The notes beneath the pieces are model-generated. The model had not been told where the DNA came from, did not search any database, and was given only the letters and a program-made list of their open reading frames with translations. The translations under genes were made by a program, and so were the position numbers. From Sphagnum magellanicum (taxonomy: Eukaryota > Streptophyta > Sphagnopsida > Sphagnales > Sphagnaceae), in assembly GCA_021904315.1 (NCBI GenBank), contig CM038911.1, positions 1,924,501 to 1,988,500 on the forward strand: a stretch of 64,000 nt of DNA, written 5' to 3'. Shown here piece by piece: positions 1 through 13,201 of this stretch. The number at the start of each line of letters is the position of its first letter. Position 1 is the stretch's first letter.

Positions 1-59
1 GTTTTATTTTCTAACACTAATCTATCTTTTTGTTGTTGTCATCAGGAATAATACTCAAG

Positions 60-700
60 GGTGTAGTGCTACATTTTGTTGCACAATTAGCACCTTGTAA
101 TTCATAGGTACTTTCAAAACATCCAAATTGTTTTTGTAAAAGCAAACCTTGGTCTGAAAGCACATTGAGCATTTAACCTTTATACTAGATCATTTGCAAA
201 GTATTCCTCTTCAAAACTAACTCCTTGTGAACTGATCCTAGGTATTAGGAAAAGTACTTTAGCTATTAGTGTGAACTTAAATTGTGCTATGAAACTACTC
301 TGAACCCTTAAGGTCAACATTGTGTCATTTGCCAAGTACATCCCTTTAGGACTAACTCCTTGTGTTGATCCTAGGTACTAAGAAAAGGACTTTGGGTACT
401 AATGAAAAAGTACATGGTGCTATGAAACCACTTTGAATCCTTAAGGTCAAGTACACCTCTTCAAGATTAACACCTTTTTGTTACTCATAAGTACTTATGA
501 AAGGACCTCAATTGCTTATGTCAAAGTAAAATGTGTTGTGGTACCACTCTAAGCCTTTAAAGTCATCAATTTATCTTTTTCAAAGCCTTCTCCTTTAATC
601 CACTAACACCTTTTACTTGTGGGCAAGTACTTGCAAAAGGTGTAATTACTTTTGCCAAAGTAGGTGTTACTTACCAACCACTTTGAAGTTCTTTGTTAAG
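60..700. repeat. Degenerate tandem repeat, unit about 125 bp
   Basis: Four to five diverged copies follow one another. Each carries a 'taactccttgt' or 'taacaccttt' motif, then 'cctaggta' or 'cataagtactt', then 'aaaaggactt'-like sequence, then 'gctatgaaaccactttgaa' and 'ccttaaggtca'. The clearest pair is about 190-320 and 322-448; later copies (to about 690) are more diverged. No convincing reading frame runs through it. It is probably an old minisatellite or part of an unrecognised mobile element. Confidence 0.6.
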
Positions 701-1719
701 TTGTTACAAGTCTACAAATTACATTCTTATAGGATCCCATGTGTACTTTGCTTGAATTGCATTACCTCTATTGTATAAGTGATTTGTTGTTCACTTTGAA
801 CCTTTCATTCACTAGTTTATCATTTAAAAAATTTTGTTGACCTTAATTAATTTCTACTTGTTTAAATTCATTGTTTTTATTCTCATTGGTTGTTCACTCC
901 AGTTTTATATTTTGCAGGATTAACACCTTGTCCATGTGCTTATAGGTATCATTCAATGCTTAGCTAAACTACTGTGTCATTTGTACATGTGTGTTTTCAA
1001 ATGCCCTTGAACCCATTTGTACATAGAGGGGAAAACGCATGTGCAAAATGCTTTTGCATATGACTAAAACCATTTTGATCCCTGTTGTTTTTAGACCCAT
1101 GGTTTATTGGAATCTAATGCCTTGTCTTTGATACAAATGTTACACTGGCATGTTAGGGTTCAGATCTAGAATGTCAAGCATCTGAGCCTTAATTGTTTTC
1201 TTATTGTAGATGTTATTGAAGGTACAAAATTTCCTTTATTAAATTATTGTTGTCCCCATCAAATTTTATCCCGTTGAAATCTATGGTTGATAATTCGTAG
1301 TTTTAATTTAACTACAAGTCCAACACCTTGTTACTAAACCCAAGTATGTACATCCATAGAACTTTGTCAAAACTTCTAGACAAGATCAATGTGATCCCTT
1401 ACACTAAACTATTTTATGATTCTACAAATAAGGAACATAATCATTTTAAGTGTTTTAATACACAATTTTGATTGTGACTTTTAATGTTGATAATTAAATG
1501 TTTAATTTAAATCAACAAAATGTTGTAGGTGTTGTTAATATGGGGAAAGAAGAGAAGGAGAGGAAGTTGAAGTGAAATATTGATAAAAAGTATCCCAAGT
1601 GGGCTTGGGTTGATTACAAACTTCAAGACTTTCAATTTTTTAAGGAGGTGAGGGGACTCTCGGTAGTGGTTTGGATCCCAAACATGATTTGATTAACAAA
1701 CATGTCATTACAATAGACA
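701..1719. other. AT-rich intergenic DNA, nothing recognised
   Basis: I see no supported gene here. The text is AT-rich with scattered 'caccttgt' fragments resembling the preceding repeat, so the array may once have extended further. Confidence 0.4.
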
Positions 1720-4438
1720 TTGCTACCATCTTTGGCAATGTCAACACTTTTAATACCACCTCCAAATGCATGGAAGGAGATTAAAACCTTATATTGGAAT
1801 ATTTATGGGACTTGGCATATAACCAATAATGAGTTGATGGTCTGGTTCGTCAAAGGTTGGATAGTAGAGTGGAATGGGCATCCTATTAATTGGGCTACTA
1901 TTGGCATTGCAATTATAAAAGAAAAAGCTCAATGTCTAGGTATTGTCAACAAGTCCAAATATGATAAATGAGATTTGAGTGCGGGGTCTCATCACTCACA
2001 AGAATTCTTAACTGTGGGAAATGGAAGTGGGAAGTTGGGAAGGAGTGCAACCATGGAGAATGCAACCACACCTATAGGCAAGCCATTGTCTAAGGAAAGG
2101 ATTGCCATGGTGGAAACAATTGCAAATCTCAAGCATGAGGTTTGCAAGTTGACTAAACTTTGTGTAAAACAGCTTGAGGGAAAAAAAAGGGCTGCAAAAC
2201 CATTTGATTAGTTTAAAGTTCAACATGGATGACTGAAAATTGCAGTTTGTGGAAGCTAAAGAGAATATCCATGCAATAAAAGCTGCCCTGCAAATTTTCA
2301 TGAAACAACAATCACCATCCCAGTTGGTGGTACGTGTCATGCAATATCCTGTTTGTAAAATATGATCTATTCACGTTCTTATATCTTTAACTACCTTGGG
2401 TTACGAAAACTTTGAAATTGTTTAAGTGCTAATTTATTCATGCAAAGGTTTTTTTGTCTAAAATGTTGATTGTGTTTTTAGGGAATATAATAGATGGATG
2501 CTGCAAGCTTGGAACAAACATCCACTGCCAATTTGGAAGAGATACCCACTATTAAAACAAATTTGCCATCTATTGATGGTGTGAAAATATCAGTGGACAA
2601 ACTTGATGACACTGACTTCCAAAAAAAGAAGTCAGAAATGGAATTGGAATTGGAAGATGCCAAGATATTAAGTCGAGATTTTTTTTTAAAGGCCCTCCAA
2701 GGTAAGGCATTACACAAGGAGGCAACGGTAGATTATGAGATGATGGAATTAGAGTTGCAAAGGGTTCTATTGGATGTTGAAGCATTGGTCAAAGAAGAGG
2801 ACAACATCTGACCTCAGTTGCGTGAGATGAAGACATGACAAGGTGGTATGTGCTTCTAGCCATTACCCATTGTACATCTAGAAAAACCCATAGATGATGG
2901 TGGCAAAAATGTTGTTGTAATTAAACCTTGTGGCTATTACAACCACTGCTACCACTACTATGACATTGCCATCACATCCTACAAACACACCTTCCATTTG
3001 TTTTGCTTTCAAACAATGTTATAGAAATCTAATAAGTGTGTTGTTTGTAAGCAAAAGCTACACTTGGATTGGTGGTCTAGTTGGGGGATTTGTGAAAAAG
3101 ATGAGGGGGATGAAGGAATTAGCCCAAGATATGTAGCTCGAAAATTTGAAATAGGATATGGTAAACAATGTGTTGGAAGCTACAAAAATGAATTGGAGTT
3201 AAAGTTGGATGGTGAGTGCAATTTCAATTTAATTTACAATCTATTATAATTTTCAATATGTTTTGTAAACTATATAATGATATCATTAACCAATTTATTT
3301 TGTTAAAGTTACATTGCATTAATCGAACACCCATGTTTGTGGTTTGACCATAGAGCCCAAGCATATAGAGTATGGATCAACCAACTCCCTTGAGAATCTC
3401 GTATGTAAAACTCAAATTGGCAACACACCTATGAGTAGTCCCATTGTTATGTATTCGTGTACAAAGGCACATATTGTGAACCCTTTCAACTCTCCCACAA
3501 AGTCACATGTGAACATTGATTCACCTAGCCACAACTTGAATGTGATGATGACTCAACCAACAAATGTTCAACAAGTGTTAGATTTGAGGCCTACTAAAAT
3601 TGCATCCCCCCAATGACACCACCAAAAGGGGTTAAACTCTTAGCAACCACCAGCAAAGAAGATGAAGTTGTTTGAAGATGACTCCAATGATAAAACACTA
3701 AAACCAACATTTCATATAGTGAAGGATTCAAGTAAGTTTGGGTTTTTTTTGTTTTAGTTTCTAAAATTCAATTAATAACTTAAAAAATATTTTTGTTGTG
3801 AGCTACAATTGATCTATTAGAAGCACCATCCATTTGTTAACCAAATCAATTTTTGTGGTGTAGGTATTGTGGAGGAGATTATTACTAAAGGTTTACAAGA
3901 CCCAATGAAGAACTTAGCTAGTGGTGACGACCACACCTTACAATCCTCTGATGTAGACAAATAAGTTAGCAAGAAGTCTTGAGGTGGTACTATTAGCCCT
4001 ATGAGAAAGTCTAAGGTGCAAAAGTCTAGCCCAATCAAATCCATAGAGCCAGAATTTACCACAGTTAGGCTTGATTATGTGAAGAGCAAAAGGGCTAACA
4101 TTTCATTAAGTAAGTTGGCCCTTTCAAATGCCTTAGTCCAAAATGCAAATGAAAAAACTATTAACATACCTACAAAAATCTTCAGTAGTTTGTTCAGTGA
4201 AGCCACTGAGACAAATATAGTACCTATAGATTTATTGAGAATATTTCTTGGTGAAGGTACAGAACCTTCAAGTTGTGTTGTCATTGTTGATGATGTGGCA
4301 AAAAAAGTGAAAACCCAAAACAAGAAGCACCCAAAACCACCAAAGGTTTTTATTCGACAAAGAAGAATTATCAGTACATGTTCAGACAAGGGTGTGACTA
4401 CAAGATCCTTAGCAAGTCCTAGGAGTTTGAGCTTCTAG
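1720..4438 (+). other. Unrecognised coding-like fragments
   Basis: Several plus-strand open fragments lie in series: 1720-1971, 1975-2211, 2494-2811, 3344-3616 and 4001-4438. The 2494 fragment is rich in Glu, Leu and Lys and could form a coiled coil. The 4001 fragment is basic, with many Lys, Ser and Pro. Their shared strand and spacing suggest an old multi-exon gene or a mobile-element gene broken by stops. No domain is recognised, no splice-site set was established, and I cannot assign a function. A chance origin is not excluded. Confidence 0.25.
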
Positions 4439-4789
4439 ACTTGTTCTAGACTTTAACAATTTTGCAGTTGTGAGATTTGGGATTTTTGAATCTAATGTAT
4501 GCTTGCTCATTTTTGAAGCAGATGACTATATTTGGTACTTGGCTAATGGTTTGAATTTGAAAGTGAGAATTGAATTTGAGGTGAAAAGTGGTAAGAAGCC
4601 AACTAACCAAATTATTAAAAAGAACTTGGTAAGGATTAGGAAGTAATAACTATAGTGAGTTCACCTTTGTATGCGCACATATGACTTCTGTGTATTTTAT
4701 ATTTTTTCAAACACACTCATGTATTTTAACCCCCTAATGAAATTTAACTTACAATGAAAAATGGCATATTATAGTTCTCATAATTGAGA

Positions 4790-5840
4790 GATTTCATGAA
4801 TTACTTTTAATGAAAATTCTACATTCACACATTGATGTAATCTATCATTTTCTCTTTGATTAACCACAAGTATGTTTTCCTTGGATTGTGAATCATAAAC
4901 TTGCACTTTTAAAAGCATTCAAAACTTAATTAACCATAAACACCTTGAATTTAACAGAAATAATACTTAAGTTTAATCACATTTGCCTTAACATAACAAC
5001 ATTAGTAACCACATGCACCCTTAAGCAAGTGGATTGAACATTTTCAAGGACTTGATATATATACCACTTGGATAACCTTGGTTCTCCATAGACCTTAGAG
5101 GTTATCCAAGGGAAATAGTCATGTAATTTGTGGTTAAGTATAGACTAGAAACCTCATAATATATATTCAAAACCCAACATCATAGTCTACTGGTTGATGA
5201 AACAAATGCATCAATGCATCAAAACTTCCATAGTCTATTGCAATTTTTAATGAAATTTCATTAATTGTAAATCTACCATTTTGTCTTTAGATAGCTCCTT
5301 TTACATGTTTTCTTGGGATGGTAAATCATAAACTTTCACTTCTAAAAGCATTCAGAACTTTAATTAAAGAAAAACACCTTGAATTTAGTAGAGATAACTT
5401 TTCAAAAAGGACTTCACCCCTTATAACATTTACCTTGACCGCTTTTTATACCTACCTATAGATTTTTCAAACAAATAATACTTAAGTTTAACAACATTTT
5501 CCTTAATAGAACTACTTCAATAACCACATACACCTTTAAGCAAGTGGATTGACCATTTTCAAGGACCTGAGGGCCCTTGTAATTATATTACAAATACCAT
5601 TTCTCCATTGACCCCAGAGGTTATCCAACGAAGGAGTCATGTAAGTTGTAACCCCATAATCTAATAGGACTTTAACATGAATCATGTTTAATAAACCATA
5701 ATAGAACTCCTATCTAATGAACCTTAATAGGACTACAAACCCCATAATATAATATATGATATCCCAGCATCATGGTCTGTTGGTTGATGAAATAAATGCA
5801 TCAAGAATCACCAATACATTGAAATGCATCAATGCATCAA
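4790..5840. repeat. Direct duplication of a ~0.5-kb AT-rich unit
   Basis: Two diverged copies lie head to tail, about 4790-5235 and 5245-5840. Shared landmarks in the same order are 'aatcataaactt', 'taaaagcattca', 'acaccttgaattta', 'aatacttaagttta', 'aagcaagtggattga', 'gaggttatcca' and 'ggttgatgaaa' with 'aatgcatcaa'. The second copy is longer because of internal additions near 5400-5480 and 5640-5740. No coding potential is seen. Confidence 0.65.
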
Positions 5841-6914
5841 GCTTCAATATTTTGCTACAAGGTTGTTCATGTACAAGATATTGTAGGGATAGCCAATTTG
5901 ATCTACAAAATTTGCAAAGACAACAAAGCTAACAAACATGGTGAAAAAACGTCCAAAGGCTTCAATTTTACTTTCATTAAAATAGTCTTTAGACATGAGT
6001 CATTCCAAACTTCCACCTTCAATGCCACCCTTCTTGACCTTCATTGTAAACCTAATTTCCACCACACGTATTTTTCTCCCATTTCAGTAGCTCCTAGCAA
6101 ACATCTTAGCACATTGGAACACCACTTGCACTTGGTAAAATGACAAATGCAAAGATATTAAAACAACAAGCACTGTCCGCTTGTGCTCTTTCCTGCCCAC
6201 AAACATGTACTTCTAGCTTATATCCTATAATTGTTATTAATTTCACAATGTCAATAGAAACCTTGATTTGGATGGACATAACATCAATTTTACCTATGGA
6301 TCAGTTAAACAAAACACAAAAACAAGAGAATATGACCTAAATGAATTTTAAAGAACTCATAGAAGGGCAATCTAAAACAATGGCAACACATGGAAAAAAA
6401 ATTCATTGGGAATAGATTTTGACATACATGTAAAGTGGCTTGCTTATCAAAGGTTTGGTTGATAGACATTACCTCAAATTTGCAATTTATAACTATCAAC
6501 CTCATGCTCATCTACCAATTGTCAACAGGCAACACCTTTGTGAATTATGCCCAACACTTTTGTTGATAATTCATATGTACTTAATAAACCTTTTACATAA
6601 TGTCTTATAGCTGGCATAGAAAATTTGGATGCCATAATTAGATGAAAATACATAAATGGAGGTGGTGAATCTTCTAGTAGGTAATAAAACTTGTTACTTG
6701 AACATGATCTCTCATACCATAGCTTTCATATGACATAGTCTCCTTCAAACTGCTATTGGCCCCAAGCATTTGTGAAATGTTATTTGACCATATGGATAAG
6801 AATATCAACGAGCATAATTCGAAAGATCTCATCTATAGAACTTTGGCATAACACTGTTACATTGTCACCCACAACATCATTAACCATTTCCTCCCCTCCA
6901 TTCCCATATTCCAA
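5841..6914. other. AT-rich intergenic DNA, nothing recognised
   Basis: Only short open frames without recognisable motifs occur here. Nothing supports a gene. Confidence 0.4.
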
Positions 6915-7185
6915 TGTTTGGTTGTCGCCAAACGCTTTTTGGATCAAAGAAAAGTGGGAATCCCAGAAAACTCTTGCGCAGTTACATTGGGCGTAGAAAC
7001 TCTTGGGGGTCACTAGGTGTTTTTGCACATGGATATTGGGTGCACAGACGTTTGGCGACCACCAGGCGTTTTTGCACATTGATATGGGGCATAACGACGC
7101 ATGGTGGCCGCTAGGCGTTTCTACATAATATTACTAAGTGCAAAAATGCATGTTGGTCACCAAACGTTCTTGTGCAGCAATGCTA
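6915..7185. repeat. Short degenerate repeats around 'ggcgaccaccaggcgttttt'
   Basis: A motif of the type 'ggtcrcyaggygtttttgcaca' recurs about every 45-60 bp (near 6925, 7005, 7055, 7105 and 7155), separated by 'ttgatatgggg'-like spacers. It is GC-richer than its surroundings. The core 'ggtggccgctaggcg' resembles the palindromic motif cluster at 11.1-12.2 kb, so the two may share an origin. Confidence 0.5.
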
Positions 7186-7259
7186 GCTTGTAATGGGCAG
7201 GTTGTAAAACACATGTTATGGCTAGAATTCTAATATTTCATCTAATGTAACATTCTATT

Positions 7260-10200
7260 TGTTCTTAGCTTAACAAGATATGGATGATGAATTTGACCCT
7301 TGGTAGTTCTGTTAGTATTTGACATGCGGATGAGAATGAAAGGGTGAAGATTGGTATTATAATGTGTAGCAATTTGTCAATTGTTCCTATATATGGACCA
7401 TGTGGAGTGGAGAATTGCATAATGGTTTTAATTGAAGATGTGAATGAGGATTGTGAACATTGCAAGCTATTATGTTTAGTTCCAAGTGTGAGATACTATG
7501 AATCAATGGTGGGAATAAAGGTTTTTTGGCCCTACAAGTATTTATCGATGAATGATGAAAAGGTTGCAACAACGAGAGACCAATGTCACATGATTGTGGA
7601 TGGGGTGAATAATCTTTCGAAGAAGTGAATTTCATGTAAGGATGATTCCATGGTGGAGAGCTTTTAGGCTGAGAACATCCATGATGTGGAAAATATGGGT
7701 AATATTGTAGAGGAATTACATGGTGAAATGATTTATATATCTAAAGATGGTGTGGAAGGGTCCGTTGGGGAGTCTAGGTTTGATTCCATGAGTGACGAAG
7801 GAAGTGAAAAGGATATTGTAAAAGGCAATGAAGAGGTTAATAGCAAGGAAAATTTTGAATGAAATAAGGAGGACTATAACCAGGTGCATGTATGAATGAT
7901 GATGTAGTGCATGGCCATGGTGTGAAAGGGAGAAATTCAGATATAGTGGAAAGACATTAGTTTGAGTGGCAAGGAATTAAATGTGATCTTGTAGACAATG
8001 TTGGGGTTTTCCTTGCAAAGGTTGTGTGGCTGCGAGCAACTCATAGGAAGTAGTTCTTGATGATTGGCTTGGGGAGGACCATGTTGGGCTTTGCATCTTG
8101 TATTGTCCTGCGATTGTGTCAACAGTGATGACCATTTGGAAATGGTTGTTGGCTCAACAATTCTTGATGGGTGCCCCCTCATAAAACATCTAATTTCATT
8201 CAATGAAACCCAGATACCAAATGTTGATGATGTGGGAGCAATTGGTGTAAAGAAAAAAAAATATTCCTTTCATAAGAGGAAGCAAAATGTAGTTGACTCT
8301 AAGGGTTCCATTTTAAAATTGAAAAAGTGTTGTTAGAGGAGTCTGTGTGCAATGTGGGTGTGGCAAAGTGTTGCACCATGAATTGTTGTCAACATTGTCC
8401 TCGTGAAAAGACCTTGTTGTTGAGATAAAAGTTTTGGAATTTATCATTTGAAGACTGAAGAGCCTATGGTTTAGATATTCCAATAAGGCTACATATGAAG
8501 GGAGTCAAAAGCAAACAAAAATTTATCATTATTCAAGGTTTAGACATTTGTGAAATTGTTTGGTACTAGATCGTTGGTCCTTCAAAGTCGACATATATGT
8601 TGTACAAATTAGACAAGAAGCAAAGTTGTCAATTTCTACCGCATGGGAATAAAGGTACACATAAATTACAAATATCAACCCGACAAGTGGAGTCCAATGT
8701 TCAATCATTGATTGATTTGTTTGCGGATACAATGCCACATCAAATGAGGGATTGGAAATGGTAGACAAGATGTGCGATGTCTTTTGCCTGAAACATGGAA
8801 GAGTCTATAGGAACACAATGATCATGTGAATTATATGGAATGATTAGCACTTTTGTTTTTATCTAATGACAAATGCCTAGTGGTTGACAAATGTTTCTAG
8901 TGAAAAATTATTTTTTGAAAAATTGAAATATATTTTTGAATGTATATTTGGTGACATACATCTATCATTGAAAACCTAATATTTCTTTGTTTTTTTGTAT
9001 TTGTGGGTTGGCAAATAAGCAAGGAATTAAACATTGGAGGTATTTTTTAATTTGCTATGAGTAGGTTGAGGAAAGGACACCATCTAAATGTCAATGTGTG
9101 AAACCGGGGGTCTGTGTTTACAAAATGCACTATTTGTGAATCCGTGAAGGATTTGATATCCAAATTGGGAAAAAATAACAATGAGGTTTTAAAGTATGAG
9201 GTGAAGTTAAGAAAACATATCCTACAACAATAATCATATAAAAACTTATACCATACTTGGAGGACAAAGTCAATGTGATCGAAAGATGAGTTCTTATGCA
9301 TTATTCATGACAAGATGGACCATGCAAAAACTATGTTTCCAAGGTTGCAAGTGTGCAACAAAATGATATTTGGCCTTGGACAATTGCCCGTTACCCTTAC
9401 AAGAATGATAACACATGGTCATGGGGATGAGAGATATGCACAATGTTCTAATGAATTGTGGCCAAACAATTCAAATTTCACAATTGGGTCCTTATTGTAG
9501 CTATTGTGGACTTTAGAGGCAGCCTTAGTTTCACAATTAAAATTATTGTTTGAACACCCCCTGTAGAACTCATTCTTTGCACATATGTTACAAAGGAAAT
9601 CGCATTGCATACGTGAATTATGCACCCCTGATCAAATTGTTGGTTTGAAGCCTTTGCCAAAAAAATTGTTGCTCGAAATGGATAATTGCATTAAAGACAA
9701 TAAGAATCGACATTTGTTAATGTTTCTATCATTGTTAATGGTGAAGAATGTGTTTGAGGAAGTCAAATTGGGATTTCTTATAATTGGCCATACACATGAT
9801 CAAGATATAAATGGATGCTTTGGCTATTTGTCAAAAAAATTGAAGGAGGAAAACAATTACATTTTAGTAGATTTGATGAGAGCTTTCATGATCTCACAAG
9901 AGAAACCATTCATTCCTCAATTGATTTAGGAGATTCCAAATTTTTAATCTGGGTCCTAAGTTGTTGAAAGGATGGCCCTAAAATGTTAGTAGGGCATACT
10001 AATATGCATCTAATACTAATATGCCAATGATGAATACAAAGTTCCCCCACAAATTTAAAATCTAGTAGATGGGCCTCTAATTAGATTATGGAAAGTTAAT
10101 CTAGACAGTTCACTAAAGTTACCTACTAGAGTTCCAAGCCCTATTCTATATCGCCCAATTTGGGGCAATGGTGCATCGAAGTTAGTGGAGAAAGAAAATT

Positions 10201-10770
10201 TTATAAGTTCTAGAGTATCCAAATACATGGATTTCTGGAAGGTGAGCATTGTGCAAAGTTCCACATATGAAATGAAGATGAAGTTGTATGTGGAGTACTA
10301 GGAAGATGTTTTGTTGCATTTGTCAAGATTGTTACCACCTCAAAGTACAACTCTTTTGGAAGGCTTTTGGATTTCAAGCAATTGGAGGTCTAATTATGTT
10401 AAGGCTTCATTGTCAATCATGATGGACGTTGTTGATCCAGAAGATCCAATTCGAGTTCCTTATTGTGGGCCAAAGAACATGAGACTTTTAATTGCATACA
10501 CACCATTTAGAGATTTTAATGTTGGAGATTTTGTGCTTGTGACACCGCGTGATCCTGATCTTGTTCCTTTCTGGATGGGAAAAGTGGAGGTTGATGTTAT
10601 CAAAGATGAAGAGAGTGAATATTTTAAAATGGTGAGATTTCAATGGTGGGTTCTTGTGAAGAAATGATCAAATTTGGATGAATGATATTTGTATGAAGAT
10701 TGCTAGAATGGGAAGTGGAAATGTAATTTAGCAGATCCAAAACAATGGCTTGACATTTTAGCTATTTTTT
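7260..10770 (+). pseudogene. Decayed DUF7869-like mobile-element gene
   Basis: The plus strand contains conserved blocks broken by stops. Block 1 (about 9303-9500) reads MDHAKT followed by a variant of RLQVCNKMIFGLGQLP. Block 2 (9585-9929) contains LLLEMDNC, DNKNRHLLMFLSLL and GFLIIGHTHDQDI, followed by a FGYLSKKL-type segment. Block 3 (10311-10770) contains DFVLVTPRDPDLVPFWMGK, then VRFQWWVLVKK, and after in-frame stops GKWKCNLADPKQWLDI. Blocks 1 and 2 join in one frame with two stops between them. From memory this order matches plant proteins carrying the DUF7869 domain, which are repetitive and probably of mobile-element origin. That assignment is knowledge and inference, not computed. The upstream part (7260-9300) has open fragments I could not place. 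It is almost certainly non-functional. Confidence 0.6.
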
Positions 10771-11095
10771 TCTCTTGTCCTACTCAAAAAAATGCAACAA
10801 ACAAAAGTTTAATTAATATCCTATTACTTATGCTGGTAGAACGAAAATTAATCTTGATGTTGTTAATGCTTCAACCAATTTGTGAAAGATGTTGGTGACA
10901 TTGATTAAATTATATTTGCAATTTTTTGATGTCTTTTGTATTATTGTATTGATTGGATTGACGTTTTCAAACTTTTTTGCAAGTGTTTTGTTGTATAGTT
11001 TAATAAAAATATGATTTTGCTAAAATTTATCCATGTATGTGATTCTTGGGGAGTAATAATTAATAATCTATTTTGTTCCACTTAATCTTTAATCT

Positions 11096-12164
11096 CTAGT
11101 GGCCACTAGGCATCAACTTTCCTACATGGTATATAAAGCCCCAAAAATAATGGATTTGTTATAACATGAATAATAAAATTGCATGTATAAACATTGTTGT
11201 TATTAGTATGTTGTGCCTTTTTTATACTTCATAAAATTGAATTTTTATTTATTTATATTTGAAGAATTAACTTGTGACTTTCTTATTTGATAATCTATTA
11301 TGTATTATCACTTGCTAGGCACCAAGATAAATATTATTTTAATTATATATGGAATTTAAAACATAATAGATTTGTTATTGTACGATTAACATGGATGGAT
11401 CAAGTTGCTATTATTAGAAATTTAACATGTTGTCAATATATTAGATTCTAAACATTGAATTCCTTTTTTTCACTTTAAATGGGAGTTGTGTCATTTGGTT
11501 TTCATAGCTAACAATTTTTTATGTTTCACCTAGTGGCCACTAGGCATTCAATTATATTTTAAAAATTTCTGTGGTGTATATATATTTGAAAAGTAGTAGT
11601 AAAATTTGTGTGATAGTGTGATGTTGTAATTTCGCCAATTTGGCCTCTCTCCTTGTTTCAAATTCAAAGGGTTGAATATCTTGATGTCAGATGGGAACGC
11701 TAACATTTGGCTTTCAATCACTCATGAAAATTCATAGTCTTGTGTTAGAATTGATATGAATATTTTAAACATAATGTGTACATGGATCTTTTTGGAATTC
11801 ATGGTTACAAAGTTGTTTTATTTGGAAATAATGTAATTGAAAAAAATATAATATGACATTCATGTCAAAAATGATCATTAATTTGTTAAGTCTAGTGGCC
11901 ACCAAGTGGAGTTCATTCCATCCACCAAGTCGTACAAAGTCCTAAATTAAAAATCTAGTCCTATAATTTTCACTTAGTGAGCACTAGGAAAAATATTCTT
12001 TTCATCATAACATATTAATTTTGAAACTAATATAATATTATATTGGTATTAAATTGGTATGAAGTATTTTGAGACAAAATGTCTTTGTGGATGTTATCTT
12101 TGTAAATGATTATTGTTTTTACTTGAATATAAAGTTACATTAAAAAAAATTGGTGGCCACTAGA
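11096..12164. repeat. Cluster of palindromic CTAGTGGCCACTAG-like motifs
   Basis: The motif CTAGTGGCCACTAGG occurs at 11096-11110 and again at about 11529-11544, each followed by 'cat'. Shorter variants lie at 11892-11903, 11974-11988 and 12152-12164. Each is self-complementary or nearly so. The DNA between is very AT-rich. The motifs may mark ends of small related elements or unequal-exchange points. No gene is seen. Confidence 0.5.
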
Positions 12165-12593
12165 AGGAGTTCATATATACCATCGATGAAATAGCCTGGA
12201 AAATTCCTAAATTAATTAAATGTGTTAAATATTAAAATGGGCTTAATGTGTCACATGTCACCAAATAATTAGCCTTCAAAAAATGGACACAATTAATATG
12301 CCATGTGCAGGAAATTTTTTATTATGCCATGTGTCATGATTTAAAACCATCTAGAATGGATGATGTGGAGTTTTTGAAGATTAAATAAAAATAATTTTGA
12401 CATATTAAAAAATGTTACCACATGTCAACACATCATTTAATGTTGATTGAATCAATCACATGTTAATTGCAAATGACTATACATATATGTTAAATCAAAG
12501 GATGAAAATATATTTTGTTGATTTTTATTTTCTATCCAAAGATTAGGTCATTTGCGATTATGGTTGTAATTTAATTGTTCAACAATATTAGTG

Positions 12594-13201
12594 AGTGAAA
12601 GCATGATAAAGTATATAGAAAAAGTAGTTATTTCCAAGGCAATAAAAAAATGGTCCAATTTTTTACAAAGGTAAAAGAAAGTAGATTGAAAATAATTTAA
12701 AATAACACAATAAAAACATGGTGTTTTTCTTTGAGTTTATAATGAGGTGATTACAAAATTTGAAAAACTTTGGCACAATAAAAATAAATAACAAATATGT
12801 TTGAAAATGACTAGTCAAATTGAATTAAAACCTACTTTTCCATTAGAATTTTGATGTATTGTACTATAATATTTAAACGTTGAAAACTTACAAGTAAATT
12901 TTAGAACTACATCATGTTGAAAATGGAGAATATTCAATAATTCATTTACTTTCACCTACTTGTACAAGTTTGGACAACCAAAAAAAGTAGAAAAAACATT
13001 AGTTATTTTTTAAAAATCTATTTGAATGCATATTAGATATGTGATTAATCAACATCATTATGATAAAATTAAAGATTATCCTCATGCTGATCATTAAATT
13101 AAAAAAACATTTTTACTTTCAATACATTAAACTTGTTTATGGCTACTTGTTTTTTTGGGGGGACAAGGATAAAAAATTGTCTACTTACCATGCTTTCACC
13201 C
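12594..13201. mobile_element. 608-bp TIR element, possibly with 5-bp TSD
   Basis: The left end reads AGTGAAAGCATGATAAAGTA. The right end, reverse complemented, reads GGGTGAAAGCATGGTAAGTA. Immediately outside both ends is TAGTG (12589-12593 and 13202-13206), a perfect 5-bp direct repeat consistent with a target-site duplication. The interior is AT-rich with no coding frame, so this would be a non-autonomous element. Two elements at 32.7-33.3 and 35.0-35.6 kb share its end sequence and size, although their interiors look different. The superfamily is unknown. Confidence 0.6.
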
